DNA of 64,000 nucleotides from CBFDBF01 sp050304615 (GTDB lineage: Bacteria > Pseudomonadota > Gammaproteobacteria > Chromatiales > Chromatiaceae). Both the position numbers and the translations under genes were made by a program. The notes beneath the pieces are model-generated. The model worked only from the letters and a program-made list of their open reading frames with translations, was not told the origin of the DNA and ran no database searches. Below are positions 34,685 through 44,662 of this stretch, piece after piece. Within the stretch, counting starts at the first letter, position 1; every line of letters starts with the position of its first letter. The stretch lies in NCBI GenBank assembly GCA_050304615.1, contig JBNLDW010000015.1:5354-69353 (forward strand), given 5' to 3'.

Positions 34685-35491
34685 TTAAACCAGATCTATG
34701 GACGCACGCAGCGTCAATAAAAATTCGCCGATCTCTGGCACAATGTCATCCTGATTGTCCAGCAACTGCTCCACTCTGGCAACTATAGCACTGCCCACTA
34801 TAACAGCATCTCCTACCTGAGCGGCAGCCTTGGCCGAAGTGGCATCCTTGATACCGAAGCCAATACCAACAGGTAGCTCACTCTCCTGCCTGATCGCAGC
34901 CACCCTGGTTGCTACATCATCGATGGCAAAATCATTGGCACCGGTGATGCCTTTGACTGCTACATAGTATACAAACCCGCTGGCCGCGTTGCAGATCAGC
35001 CTGATACGCTCTGGCGTGCTAGTTGGGGCAATAAGAAATATCGGGGCGACTCCTACTGGCTGTAGCTCTCGCAATAGCCCATCCGCCTCTTCCGGTGGTA
35101 GATCCACCGTCAACACGCCATCTACCCCGGCCTCTGCTGCCGCCTTGGCAAAATCCCGATATCCCATCACCTCGATCGGGTTGAGGTAGCCCATCAGTAC
35201 GACCGGTGTCTCCTGGTTATCCCGACGGAAATCACGCACCATAGCGAGGACGTCCCGTATCCCAATATGGTGCTGCAGGGCCCTCTCACTGGCACGTTGG
35301 ATTACTGGACCATCGGCCATTGGATCGGAGAATGGCACCCCAAGTTCCAGTATGTCTGCCCCCGCCTCTACCATGGCGTGCAGCAGCGGCACGGTAATAT
35401 CAGGGGCAGGATCACCCGCCGTTATAAATGGTATCAGAGCGGTTTTTCCCTGTTCTTTGAGCTGCTGCAGGCGCGCGTCGATGCGGTTCAT
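34685..35491 (-). CDS. trpA: tryptophan synthase alpha subunit
   Basis: A 268-residue TIM-barrel subunit that splits indole-3-glycerol phosphate. The catalytic acids lie in LELGVPFSDPMADGP (about residues 49-63), and the phosphate region GFGIKDATSA is near 212. Its start overlaps the trpB stop by four bases (ATGA), implying coupled translation and balanced subunit levels. Confidence 0.97.
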   Translation of the reverse strand: MNRIDARLQQLKEQGKTALIPFITAGDPAPDITVPLLHAMVEAGADILELGVPFSDPMADGPVIQRASERALQHHIGIRDVLAMVRDFRRDNQETPVVLMGYLNPIEVMGYRDFAKAAAEAGVDGVLTVDLPPEEADGLLRELQPVGVAPIFLIAPTSTPERIRLICNAASGFVYYVAVKGITGANDFAIDDVATRVAAIRQESELPVGIGFGIKDATSAKAAAQVGDAVIVGSAIVARVEQLLDNQDDIVPEIGEFLLTLRASIDLV

Positions 35492-36678
35492 AGCTTGATC
35501 CCCTCGACTGCAGCCACCGTGTGCATATCCTTATCCCCGCGACCCGATAGATTAACTATCACTGTCTGCTCCGGATCCATCTCTGGTGCCAGTTTGGCCG
35601 CATAGGCCAAGGCATGGCTCGACTCAAGGGCAGGAATAATACCCTCCACCTTGGTTAGAGTATGAAACGCCTGTAGTGCCTCCTCATCGTTTACTGCCAC
35701 ATACTGGGCACGGCCGGTATCTTTCAACCATGCGTGTTCTGGCCCTACCCCAGGATAATCAAGGCCAGCCGATATGGAGTGGGTCTCAATGATCTGACCG
35801 TCCGCATCCTCCATCAGATAGGTGCGATTGCCATGCAGCACCCCAACCTGACCAGCACAGAGTGGAGCGGCATGTTTGCCACTCTCCAAACCATTACCCG
35901 CTGCCTCTACCCCATAGATTGCGACCTCCTCATCCTCCAGGAAGGGGTGAAACAGGCCAATAGCATTAGAGCCGCCGCCTACACAGGCCACCAGTGCATC
36001 TGGCAGGCGGCCTGTCTGCTGCTGGATCTGCTGCCGCGCCTCGCGACCGATAACCGTCTGGAAATCACGCACCATGGCGGGATAGGGGTGAGGACCGGCA
36101 ACGGTACCTATGATATAGAAGGTGTCGTCCACGTTGGTCACCCAGTCGCGCATCGCCTCATTTAGGGCGTCCTTCAGGGTGCGGGAGCCGGATTCAACCG
36201 AAACTACCTTGGCCCCCAGCATGTTCATGCGGTAGACGTTGGCCTCCTGCCGCACTATATCTACGGCCCCCATGTAGACCACGCACTCCAGCCCTAACCT
36301 GGCGGCCACAGTGGCCGTGGCCACCCCGTGTTGACCGGCTCCGGTCTCGGCAATAATCCTTTTTTTACCCATGCGTTGTGCCAACAACGCCTGACCTATG
36401 GTGTTATTTACCTTGTGCGCCCCGGTGTGATTCAGGTCTTCCCGTTTTAGGTATATCTGTGCTCCACCCAGCTCCCGACTCCAGCGGCGGGCATGGTAGA
36501 GCGGTGATGGTCGGCCTACATAGTTTTGCAGATCGGCATCCAACTCTGCCAAAAACTGCTCATCCTGCATGTATTTATGGTAGGCGTGGCGTAATTCGGC
36601 CAATGGCTCCATAAGGGTTTCTGCCACAAATATGCCGCCATATGTTCCGAAATGACCATGTTCGTCCGGCATATTCAT
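35488..36678 (-). CDS. trpB: tryptophan synthase beta subunit
   Basis: A 396-residue PLP enzyme. The PLP lysine is in HTGAHKVNNTIGQ near residue 88, and the phosphate cup CVGGGSNAIG is near 233. It joins indole, passed by a tunnel from TrpA, with serine. The start is set at the ATG at 36678, just after the trpF stop; a GTG at 36705 would add nine residues and overlap trpF by 23 bases, and either is possible. trpF-trpB-trpA form one unit without the other trp genes. Confidence 0.96.
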   Translation of the reverse strand: MNMPDEHGHFGTYGGIFVAETLMEPLAELRHAYHKYMQDEQFLAELDADLQNYVGRPSPLYHARRWSRELGGAQIYLKREDLNHTGAHKVNNTIGQALLAQRMGKKRIIAETGAGQHGVATATVAARLGLECVVYMGAVDIVRQEANVYRMNMLGAKVVSVESGSRTLKDALNEAMRDWVTNVDDTFYIIGTVAGPHPYPAMVRDFQTVIGREARQQIQQQTGRLPDALVACVGGGSNAIGLFHPFLEDEEVAIYGVEAAGNGLESGKHAAPLCAGQVGVLHGNRTYLMEDADGQIIETHSISAGLDYPGVGPEHAWLKDTGRAQYVAVNDEEALQAFHTLTKVEGIIPALESSHALAYAAKLAPEMDPEQTVIVNLSGRGDKDMHTVAAVEGIKL

Positions 36679-36682
36679 AAAA

Positions 36683-37315
36683 CTATGACTCTTCTCTGTC
36701 GCCACTCTCTACCCCTCGCACAAATGCTTCAATCTTGGCACCATCCTTTACCCCCTTCTCCAACTCTACACCACCACTCACATCTACTGCATATGGCCGT
36801 ACCTGGCGCACCGCCTGCCCTACGTTATCCGGGGTCAGCCCCCCAGCCAGGATGATAGATGAGGCCATGGCGGCGGGAATGGTACCCCAATCGAAGGTGA
36901 TGCCGGTACCTCCCCACTCACTCTTTTTGTAGCTATCCAGCAAGAGGCCACTGGCCCCGGAGTAACGCTCCTGCTCATGCTGCAGATCAACACCGTCACC
37001 CATACGTATCGCCTTGATGTAGGGTCGGCCATGTCCCTCACAATCCTCCGGACTCTCATCACCGTGAAACTGTAACAGGTCGATACGAGTTGCCTCCAAA
37101 GTCTCACCAATCTCTTGGCGCGTCGCATTCACAAACAACCCGACAACCGTCACAAACGGTGGCAGTGCCTCCACGATCTCAACCGCCTGCGGCACGCTTA
37201 CCGCCCGCGAGCTGGGTGGATAGAAGACCAGGCCAATGGCATCTACACCATGGCGCACTGCCGCCAATCCATCCTCAGGACGAGTAATTCCGCAGATTTT
37301 GATCCTGGTTCTCAT
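36683..37315 (-). CDS. trpF: phosphoribosylanthranilate isomerase
   Basis: A 210-residue TIM-barrel enzyme of tryptophan synthesis. The N-terminal RTRIKICGITRPEDGLAA holds the catalytic Cys8 region, the general acid lies in the middle, and LAGGLTPDNVGQAV with VDVSGGVE form the phosphate site near residues 156-180. It lies between truA and trpB, as in Pseudomonas and relatives. Confidence 0.96.
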   Translation of the reverse strand: MRTRIKICGITRPEDGLAAVRHGVDAIGLVFYPPSSRAVSVPQAVEIVEALPPFVTVVGLFVNATRQEIGETLEATRIDLLQFHGDESPEDCEGHGRPYIKAIRMGDGVDLQHEQERYSGASGLLLDSYKKSEWGGTGITFDWGTIPAAMASSIILAGGLTPDNVGQAVRQVRPYAVDVSGGVELEKGVKDGAKIEAFVRGVESGDREES

Positions 37316-37365
37316 AACTGGTTAAAGATACAGGATAGTGCCAACTTGAGAAAGCTCAGAGCGCC

Positions 37366-38133
37366 TCATAGAGGTGGATTTTCCGGTAACTGAAACTCTG
37401 GCGGATACTCCACCCGGATAAGATAGAGCCCATCTGGTGGCGCAGTTACCCCACCCATGGTGCGATCCCGATATTCCAGCACCTGCCTGCTCCACTCCAC
37501 CGGGCGCTCACCCTGGCCGATAGTAATCAATACCCCGGCAATATTTCTGACCATATGGTGCAAAAAGGCATTGGCGCTGATATCTATGGTGATTATCTCC
37601 CCATCCCTTCTGATATCCAGCTTGTGCACACTACGAACCGGACTCTTGGCCTGACAACCTAGGGCACGATAGGAGGAGAAGTCATGGGTTCCAACCAGAC
37701 AACAACTCGCCTGCTGCATCCTTTCCTCATCCAAGGGACGGTGTATCCACACTGCCCTGTTGTGCCATATAGCAGAGCGGGTCATACGGTTGAGGATGAC
37801 ATATCTATAGCTGCGGCCGAGGGCGGAGAAACGGGCGTGAAAACTGTCTGCAACCGGCACCGCCCAATGTACACTGATATCACTCGGCAGATTTACGTTG
37901 GCACCAAGAATCCAGTTTCTACTACTTCTCTCGGCCGTGGTATCAAAGTGTACTACCTGCCCCAACCCATGCACCCCGGCATCTGTGCGCCCGGCACACT
38001 GCACCCTGACCTGGTGGGCAGCGACCTTTGATAGCGCCTCCTCCAGCCTCTCCTGAACCGTATCTACATCACCCTGGGCCTGCCACCCATGGAATGCAGA
38101 TCCGGCATATTCCACACCCATCGCTATACGCAT
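37366..38133 (-). CDS. truA: tRNA pseudouridine(38-40) synthase
   Basis: A 255-residue TruA. The catalytic Asp is in QCAGRTDAGVHGLGQVVHF near residue 51, and the later HMVRNIAGVLITIGQG segment near 193 is typical. It makes pseudouridine at positions 38-40 in the anticodon arm of many tRNAs. It lies between fimV and trpF, a widely kept order. Confidence 0.97.
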   Translation of the reverse strand: MRIAMGVEYAGSAFHGWQAQGDVDTVQERLEEALSKVAAHQVRVQCAGRTDAGVHGLGQVVHFDTTAERSSRNWILGANVNLPSDISVHWAVPVADSFHARFSALGRSYRYVILNRMTRSAIWHNRAVWIHRPLDEERMQQASCCLVGTHDFSSYRALGCQAKSPVRSVHKLDIRRDGEIITIDISANAFLHHMVRNIAGVLITIGQGERPVEWSRQVLEYRDRTMGGVTAPPDGLYLIRVEYPPEFQLPENPPL

Positions 38134-38225
38134 TATTGGCCTGTTTAAAGCAAGTGAAACAGAGAAGGCGCACCAGTGTGCGCCTCCCCATAAACATCTG
38201 TACCTCTGATCGCTGATCTATTATA

Positions 38226-41078
38226 TCAGGATATCTGATCCTTTAACTTCTGGGCCTCGGCCTTCTGGCTATCATTACCTTCAGCCAACACCTCATCCAG
38301 GATATCTTTAGCGCCGTCTGGGTCACCCATATCCATATAGGCACGGGCTAGATCAATTTTGGTATCAACCTCTCCAGCCTCATCCACATCCAGGGATACC
38401 AACTCGGACTCGGATAGATCGGTAAGAATCGAGGCATCTGGATCATCACCTGATGACATCTCAACCAGCATCTCTGAGTCATCATCTAGACCAGAGAGAT
38501 CAAGATCATCAATTACATCATCCGCTTCCTCTTCATCCGGCGCCATTTCACCGATATTGAGAGTAGTCTCCTCGGCTGCATCCATTTCAGCGACATTATT
38601 GCTTAGATTTATTTCTTCTGAGGACAAACCGGCTGCCTCTTCGGCATCAAGTTCAGCAGCGATGCTATCCAGATCAAAATCATCTAGTTCATCTTGCCCA
38701 TCATCTGCTTGCCCAGCTGCCCCATGCAGAGGCTCTACACCAGCAAACATAGGATGATCTGAGACCAGGGTTTTACCCATGGAGAGAATTCTGTTCCAGG
38801 CCGCAGCATCACTCTTCTCTACAGCCGTACCTGCAGACTCTTCTACTAACTTGACAAAACCATCCCCATCTTTGAGTGCGTAGAGGATATCGAACAGTTT
38901 GTGCTGCAGGAGATGCCTGCTTGGATCTTTATCGATCGCCTGCCGAATAAGATCTTCTGCCTGTTGATAGCGCCCATATGAGATATAAACATCCGCCTCT
39001 GATAGAGGATCCACCTCACCAGTCTCATCCTGTAGCGCATCTATATCACTGGGCGAAAAATCACTCAGGAAGGAGGTATCTTCAGTATGACCACCTGGTC
39101 CTTCAACCACCTCTTCCAGAGTTGACTCAACGGAATTCATACTCCTGCTGCTATCCAGCAGAATACTCTCTTCAAAATTGCCACCGTCACCACCGCCACG
39201 GCGCTTGATCAACCAAATCAACAGTAATAGGACTATCAGTATCCCACCACCTATAGTCAGCATTGATGTACTGCCCAAAAGACCCGCAATAAATCCTGGC
39301 TCTTCCAGCGGCTCCGGCTTTACTCTGGCTGGAGGCGGTGCTATCGGCTTAGCCTGAGCTGCTGGCAACTGGCTCTCTACAGGAGGAGGTGGCGCTATAG
39401 GGGTAACTGCGGATACCGGCGGCTCAGCCTCTACAGGCGGTGCTTTAGGTTCTGCCTCAATCTCTGATATCTGGCTCTCTACTGGCGGTGTTAGCGGGGC
39501 TACTTCTATTCCCGGAGCCTCACCCTCTGCTGTAGGTGTTGCCTCAATCTCCACAGGTGATACTACAGATTCCTCTTCTGCTGCCACAGGCGGCGCCTCT
39601 TCTGCGACTGCCTCGACCTCCGCAGGAGGTGTTGCCGACTCATCTTCTGCTATCGCTGTCTCTGCCGCATTCGCTTGCAACTGGGCAAGTTGGTCACTCC
39701 TCAGGGTAATCAGTCGTTGTAGATCACTAATCTGCCCTTCCAGATCGTCCACCCGCGACTGGAGTTCTCCACCCTCTTGTTTGGTGCTCTCTAGCTCTTC
39801 TTGGGCAAGCACTAACTCTTGCGTCAAACGCGCTACTGTTTCTTTTGCAGCATCGCCTTCGCTTGGTCCGGCCTCACCTTCACCCTCTGGGCGTGCAGTT
39901 GCAATCTTTAGTTCCGCCTCTGGAATGGGCTCTTTTTCAATCTTGTCGGCAGCCACTTCAGCAACAGGTTTATCCTGCTCTACAGGGGCTGCATCCTCTT
40001 TGGCAGTCGCTGCATCTTCCTGTTTAGCTGGAGGAGTCTCCTCTTTGGCAACAGTCGTATCTTTATCTTTTTCTGCTGCATCCGTATCCTCTGTACTGGC
40101 AGCCTGCTCTGCTGGGGCTTCCTTTTCCTCTGCTACTACAGGTGCTGCCTCCCTCTTGGCTGCCATCCATATATCTACATGCTCACGGTACTGGTTATTG
40201 GCATCTGAAATCTCAATCGCCAGGGCATCATCACCCTCTGGGATCCGAAGTATCTCGCCTGCCTTTAGATTGTTTATATTGTTGCCGAAAAAAGCCTTAC
40301 GGTTGGCATGATAGATCGCCATCATAAGCTGTTTATCGGTCACCCCTTTAATCCTGGAGCGGGTAACTATGCCCCACAGGGTATCCCCTCTTACTACCGA
40401 GTAATCTCCAGTAACAGTATCGCCGGCCCAGGCAACATCTTCAGCGGCAACAGCTGAACTAGATGGCGCAGGTTTAGCTGGTGGCGGCACAACCGCAGCC
40501 TCTGGTTTAGCTTCTGGTTCTGGTTCCGGCTGTGACTGTGACTGTGGTTGTGGCTCTGGTTTTGACTCAACCACTGGTGGTGGAGTTACAGGAGGTGGGG
40601 TGTCAACCATCTTTGGGGGAGGCGGCAGATCAGGATCAGGGGCAACCTTTGGTGCCTCTACCGGTGCAGGCTTACGCCCAAGGGTCACTGGCGGATCCAG
40701 TAGCACCGTGTACTCACGAACCAACTTTCCTTTAGGCCAATTGGCTTCAATCAGAAAATTGAGGAATGGCTCACGCACAGGTTCAAGGGTAGTGACATGA
40801 AGAACCGCGCTACCATCCGGCAGACGCTCCGCCTTAAAACGCAATCTTGAGAGGAGAAATGTGCGCTCCACACCGGCACGCGCAAACGCCTCTGGTGAGG
40901 CTAAAGTTACTCTGACATCGGCAATCCCACCCTTTTCTACCGACAGCAGATCTATGTCCGCATTGAGATTCTGATTCAGCGCTGAATGCAGTTGAATATC
41001 ACCCAACCCAAGCGCCTGAGCACCAGTCGATACCAGCGACAGTATCAGAACCGATAACATAGTGCATCTGCGGACCAT
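38226..41078 (-). CDS. fimV: FimV/HubP-type polar inner-membrane protein
   Basis: A 950-residue protein. It has a signal peptide ending near GAQALGLGDI, a FimV N-terminal domain (LHSALNQNLNADIDLLSVEK), a LysM domain (YSVVRGDTLWGIVTRSRI ... LKAGEILRIPEG), a long acidic Pro/Glu/Ala linker with a coiled coil (about 420-470), one membrane helix (ILIVLLLLIWLIKR), and a very acidic cytoplasmic tail ending in the TPR-like FimV motif (TKIDLARAYMDMGDPDGAK). FimV/HubP organises the cell pole and activates type IV pili and twitching via cAMP. I chose the ATG at 41078, four to five bases after AGGGGG; the frame from 41138 is longer but lacks this site. Confidence 0.92.
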   Translation of the reverse strand: MVRRCTMLSVLILSLVSTGAQALGLGDIQLHSALNQNLNADIDLLSVEKGGIADVRVTLASPEAFARAGVERTFLLSRLRFKAERLPDGSAVLHVTTLEPVREPFLNFLIEANWPKGKLVREYTVLLDPPVTLGRKPAPVEAPKVAPDPDLPPPPKMVDTPPPVTPPPVVESKPEPQPQSQSQPEPEPEAKPEAAVVPPPAKPAPSSSAVAAEDVAWAGDTVTGDYSVVRGDTLWGIVTRSRIKGVTDKQLMMAIYHANRKAFFGNNINNLKAGEILRIPEGDDALAIEISDANNQYREHVDIWMAAKREAAPVVAEEKEAPAEQAASTEDTDAAEKDKDTTVAKEETPPAKQEDAATAKEDAAPVEQDKPVAEVAADKIEKEPIPEAELKIATARPEGEGEAGPSEGDAAKETVARLTQELVLAQEELESTKQEGGELQSRVDDLEGQISDLQRLITLRSDQLAQLQANAAETAIAEDESATPPAEVEAVAEEAPPVAAEEESVVSPVEIEATPTAEGEAPGIEVAPLTPPVESQISEIEAEPKAPPVEAEPPVSAVTPIAPPPPVESQLPAAQAKPIAPPPARVKPEPLEEPGFIAGLLGSTSMLTIGGGILIVLLLLIWLIKRRGGGDGGNFEESILLDSSRSMNSVESTLEEVVEGPGGHTEDTSFLSDFSPSDIDALQDETGEVDPLSEADVYISYGRYQQAEDLIRQAIDKDPSRHLLQHKLFDILYALKDGDGFVKLVEESAGTAVEKSDAAAWNRILSMGKTLVSDHPMFAGVEPLHGAAGQADDGQDELDDFDLDSIAAELDAEEAAGLSSEEINLSNNVAEMDAAEETTLNIGEMAPDEEEADDVIDDLDLSGLDDDSEMLVEMSSGDDPDASILTDLSESELVSLDVDEAGEVDTKIDLARAYMDMGDPDGAKDILDEVLAEGNDSQKAEAQKLKDQIS

Positions 41079-41432
41079 ATCTCCCCCTAAATCTTGTGCA
41101 GCCCGTTCCCTATTCCTAAAAATCCTAAAATAGGACAACCGCCATTACTACAGAGTAGTGTTTATATCCTATTAAACCTCTTAACTCAATATGTTCAGAG
41201 CAAAAGATAGAATGAACTTAACGTTTTCCCGCTAACTATAGCTTATAAATGACTTTTTACCAAAATTTCAACGCATTTAACACCGTTTATTAGCAGATAT
41301 TTGTGAATGTTGTCCAATAATGCCAAAAATATGGCATCTACAAGTCAAGGAGCACGTCGAGTTTATTCCTGCATGCAGAAATAATCCTGGAGGCGTTACA
41401 CCAGACACGCCCCTGGAGGAGAAAGATATCTG
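41079..41432. other. gene-free stretch between asd and fimV
   Basis: No coding frame is supported. It is AT-rich and probably holds the fimV promoter on the minus strand; a short palindrome ACTAC-TCT-GTAGT-type element lies near 41146-41158. Near asd, GGAGGCG and CGCCCCTGG (41390-41420) could form a hairpin, but no T run follows, so I do not call a terminator. Confidence 0.4.
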
Positions 41433-42548
41433 TTACTCCTGAAGCAGAATACGCAGCATGCGGCGTAGCGGTTCGGCCGCTCCCCACAGTAGTTGGTCAC
41501 CCACAGTAAAGGCGGAAAGATACTTGTCTCCCATGGATAACTTGCGCAGACGTCCGACCGGCACATTAAGGGTTCCAGTCACTGCTGCCGGAGTCAGTTC
41601 CTGGACAGTTAACTCACGCTCGTTGGGAATCACCTTAACCCAGCTATTAGCAGTTGCCAGGATATCTTCAATCTCAGCAACTGGAAGATCACGGGTAAGC
41701 TTTATGGTAAGCGCCTGGCTATGTGAACGCATGGCACCGATACGGACGCAAAGGCCATCGATGGGCACTGGGTTATCCTCTCTCCCTAAAATTTTGTTGC
41801 TCTCCACCCCGCCCTTCCACTCTTCACGGCTCTGGCCATTTTCCAGTTGCCGGTCGATCCAGGGGATAAGGCTACCCGCAAGAGGTACTCCAAAATTATC
41901 GGTTGGGTGGCCAGAACTGCACAGTTCGGCCGTCACCATCCGGTCGATATCCAGGATCGCAGATGATGGATCAGCCAACTGCGTCTTTACCACCTGATGC
42001 AGCGCCCCCATCTGTGACAGCAGTTCCCGCATATTCTTTGCTCCAGCCCCAGAGGCTGCTTGATAGGTCATGGAGGTAGCCCACTCCACCAGCCCAGCAC
42101 GAAACAACCCTCCCAGCGCCATCAACATCAGGCTGACTGTACAGTTACCACCGATATAGTTCTTTACCCCGGCCTGCACCGACTCCTTGATCAGATCAGC
42201 ATTGACCGGATCTAGAACAATTACGCTATCGCTCTCCATCCGCAGGGTGGAGGCCGCGTCGATCCAGTAACCACCCCAACCCTCGGCCCTTAGCCGGGGA
42301 AATATTTCGGAGGTATAATCACCGCCCTGGCAAGATACAATCGCATCCATCTGCTTGAGCGCCTCAATATCCGTAGCGTCCAGCAGTGGTGGCAGATCAA
42401 GGCCAATATCGGGACCAGCCTGACCCACTTGAGAGGTGGTAAAAAAGGAAGGCTCTGCGATGAGGTCAAAATCACCCTCTGCCAACATACGCTCCATCAG
42501 GACCGAACCGACCATCCCACGCCAACCTACAAAACCTACGCGTTGCAT
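41433..42548 (-). CDS. asd: aspartate-semialdehyde dehydrogenase
   Basis: A 371-residue enzyme of the aspartate family pathway (lysine, threonine, methionine and diaminopimelate). The NADP motif VGFVGWRGMVGSVL is at the start, and the active-site Cys is in YIGGNCTVSLMLMAL near residue 135. Its length fits the gammaproteobacterial type. It follows leuB by 29 bases, the order leuB-asd-fimV being characteristic of Pseudomonas-like genomes. Confidence 0.97.
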   Translation of the reverse strand: MQRVGFVGWRGMVGSVLMERMLAEGDFDLIAEPSFFTTSQVGQAGPDIGLDLPPLLDATDIEALKQMDAIVSCQGGDYTSEIFPRLRAEGWGGYWIDAASTLRMESDSVIVLDPVNADLIKESVQAGVKNYIGGNCTVSLMLMALGGLFRAGLVEWATSMTYQAASGAGAKNMRELLSQMGALHQVVKTQLADPSSAILDIDRMVTAELCSSGHPTDNFGVPLAGSLIPWIDRQLENGQSREEWKGGVESNKILGREDNPVPIDGLCVRIGAMRSHSQALTIKLTRDLPVAEIEDILATANSWVKVIPNERELTVQELTPAAVTGTLNVPVGRLRKLSMGDKYLSAFTVGDQLLWGAAEPLRRMLRILLQE

Positions 42549-42577
42549 ATCTATTCTCTTTAAAATTTCTGCTTAAG

Positions 42578-43654
42578 TTACTGCAGCGCCGCAACCACGG
42601 CATCACCCATGGCTACAGTGCCAACCTGCTGCATCCCGTCAGACATAATATCCTGGGTACGCAGACCCTGATCCAAAACGCTGTTCACCGCCTGTTCAAT
42701 CTTGCTTGCCAACTCCGGCTCATCCAGAGAGTAACGCAACATCATGGCTACCGAGATGATGGTGGCCAGTGGGTTGGCGATACCCTTGCCGGCAATATCC
42801 GGGGCAGAACCATGAATAGGTTCGTACATACCCTTGCCGTCTGCATCCAGAGAGGCGGATGGCAACATACCGATAGAGCCGGTCAACATGGCAGCACAAT
42901 CAGATAGGATGTCACCAAACAAATTGCCGGTCACCATTACATCAAACTGTTTAGGCCACTTGACCAACTGCATGGCGGCGTTATCTACATACATATGTGA
43001 CAACTCCACATCGGGATAGTCAGCCCCAACCTTTATCGTCACATCACGCCACAGCTCGGTGACCTCCAGTACATTGGCCTTGTCCACAGAACAGACCCTG
43101 CAGTCACGTTTCATGGCAATATCCATGGCTACACGGACGATACGATCCACCTCTGACTCTCTATAGACCAGAGTATTAAAACCCTCGCGTTCACCACCAT
43201 CAAGCTCACGTATCCCACGCGGCTGTCCAAAATAGATGCCGCCGGTCAGCTCTCTGACGATCATTATGTCGAGACCTGAAACCACCTCATCCTTCAGTGT
43301 AGATGCTGCAGCCAATTGCGGATACAAGATAGCAGGACGCAGGTTGGCAAACAGCCCAAGCTCCTTACGCAACCCCAGTAGCCCACGTTCCGGACGTACC
43401 GAGTAGTCGAGGGACTCCCACTTGAGGCCACCCACTGCACCAAGCAGCACGGCGTCAGCCTCCCTTGCCAGATCCAGGGTCTCCTCCGGCAGGGGTGAAC
43501 CGGTGGCGTCATAAGCAGTTCCACCCACCAGGGCATTACTCAGCTCAACCTTCAAACCGAAATTATCCTGCAGGCACTCTATTACCTTGACCGCCTCAAC
43601 CATTATCTCCTGCCCGATACCGTCACCCGGCAGTACTAGAATCTTTTTACTCAT
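42578..43654 (-). CDS. leuB: 3-isopropylmalate dehydrogenase
   Basis: A 358-residue enzyme. The start KILVLPGDGIGQEIMVEAVK, the TGGIYFGQPRG segment and the metal-binding DILSD lie where expected, and GSAPDIAGKGIANPLATI near residue 282 is the cofactor-binding signature. It oxidises and decarboxylates 3-isopropylmalate to the leucine precursor, using NAD. It is separated from leuD by a 167-base gap that contains a palindromic repeat. Confidence 0.98.
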   Translation of the reverse strand: MSKKILVLPGDGIGQEIMVEAVKVIECLQDNFGLKVELSNALVGGTAYDATGSPLPEETLDLAREADAVLLGAVGGLKWESLDYSVRPERGLLGLRKELGLFANLRPAILYPQLAAASTLKDEVVSGLDIMIVRELTGGIYFGQPRGIRELDGGEREGFNTLVYRESEVDRIVRVAMDIAMKRDCRVCSVDKANVLEVTELWRDVTIKVGADYPDVELSHMYVDNAAMQLVKWPKQFDVMVTGNLFGDILSDCAAMLTGSIGMLPSASLDADGKGMYEPIHGSAPDIAGKGIANPLATIISVAMMLRYSLDEPELASKIEQAVNSVLDQGLRTQDIMSDGMQQVGTVAMGDAVVAALQ

Positions 43655-43725
43655 AATTATTCCTTAATTTTGTTTATTATACCGCACGAAACTTTCGTTT
43701 ACTGCTATCTGATAAATAGGAATGC

Positions 43726-43800
43726 AACGCAGAGGTGCAAAGTCGCAGAGAAGACAACTGCGATAGTAAATCTTTGCATCTTTGCGTTCTCCGCGTTAAA
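43726..43800. repeat. palindromic repeat between leuD and leuB
   Basis: An inverted repeat with left arm aacgcagaggtgcaaagtcg and right arm ctttgcgttctccgcgtt. The same arm type flanks the gap between leuC and leuD (44486-44634). These 'aacgcagag..gcaaag' palindromes are a common dispersed intergenic type. It could form a hairpin in the leuDB message. Confidence 0.75.
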
Positions 43801-43821
43801 TCTCGATCTTTCCGACCAATA

Positions 43822-44463
43822 CTAATCCTCGAAGACCCACGGGGCCTGTTCCCGCCGCTGTTGTTCAAATGCCTTGATCTCTTCACTGTGCTGCAGGGTA
43901 AGGCCAATATCATCCAGTCCTTCTAACAGACAGTGTTTACGGAACTCGTCCACCTCAAATGATATAACCTCACCGCCGACTGGTCGCAACTCCTGGGATT
44001 CCAGATCCACCTCCATCTCCAGTGCCTTGTCACCAGACGCCTGTCGAAACAGATCATCTACTACCGCACTATCCAACTTGATAGGCAAGATACCATTCTT
44101 AAAGCTGTTGCTGAAAAAGATATCGGCAAAACTTGGCGCGATGATGACCCGAAAGCCAAAATCAGCCAACGCCCAGGGTGCGTGTTCACGTGAGGAACCG
44201 CAACCGAAATTATCCCGTGCCAACAATACCTGGGCTTGCTGGTAACGCTTATCATTCAGCACAAAACTAGTATTGAGAGGTCGGTTGGTGCAATCCATAT
44301 CCGGCTCTCCCTGATCCAGATAGCGCCACTCATCGAACAGGTATGGCCCGAAACCTGTGCGTCTGATTGATTTTAAAAACTGCTTTGGAATAATTGCATC
44401 GGTATCTACATTAGCACGATCCAACGGGGCTACCACACCCTTAAAACTCTCAAATTTATCCAT
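43822..44463 (-). CDS. leuD: 3-isopropylmalate dehydratase small subunit
   Basis: A 213-residue swivel-domain subunit. The motif GCGSSREHAPWAL near residue 86 is the substrate-binding Gly-Ser-Ser-Arg loop of LeuD, and ANVDTDAIIPKQFL lies near the start. With LeuC it converts 2- to 3-isopropylmalate. It is separated from leuC by 199 bases containing a palindromic repeat. Confidence 0.98.
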   Translation of the reverse strand: MDKFESFKGVVAPLDRANVDTDAIIPKQFLKSIRRTGFGPYLFDEWRYLDQGEPDMDCTNRPLNTSFVLNDKRYQQAQVLLARDNFGCGSSREHAPWALADFGFRVIIAPSFADIFFSNSFKNGILPIKLDSAVVDDLFRQASGDKALEMEVDLESQELRPVGGEVISFEVDEFRKHCLLEGLDDIGLTLQHSEEIKAFEQQRREQAPWVFED

Positions 44464-44485
44464 TTCTCTCTCCTACTTCGTATTC

Positions 44486-44634
44486 AATCGCAAAGGACGT
44501 AAAGTCGCAGAGGCGCAAATAAATTTATTGAAAACACACAACATATCTTTCCGATATCGTTGCCTAGAAATCCAAACTCACTTTGCATTAATACTCTCTG
44601 CGTCTTTGCGCCTTTGCGTTATCCGCGTTAAACC
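44486..44634. repeat. palindromic repeat between leuC and leuD
   Basis: A left arm aatcgcaaaggacgtaaagt followed by cgcagaggcgcaaa, and a right arm ctctgcgtctttgcgccttt followed by gcgttatccgcgtta, about 80 bases apart. The arms match the smaller repeat at 43726-43800. Nothing else is in this gap. Confidence 0.75.
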
Positions 44635-44662
44635 TCAATGCTGCTTAGTGCGTAAATAACAG

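Noticed and set aside
38359..40311. Long plus-strand Ser-rich frames within fimV
   Set aside because: They are antisense shadows of the acidic, repetitive FimV coding sequence.
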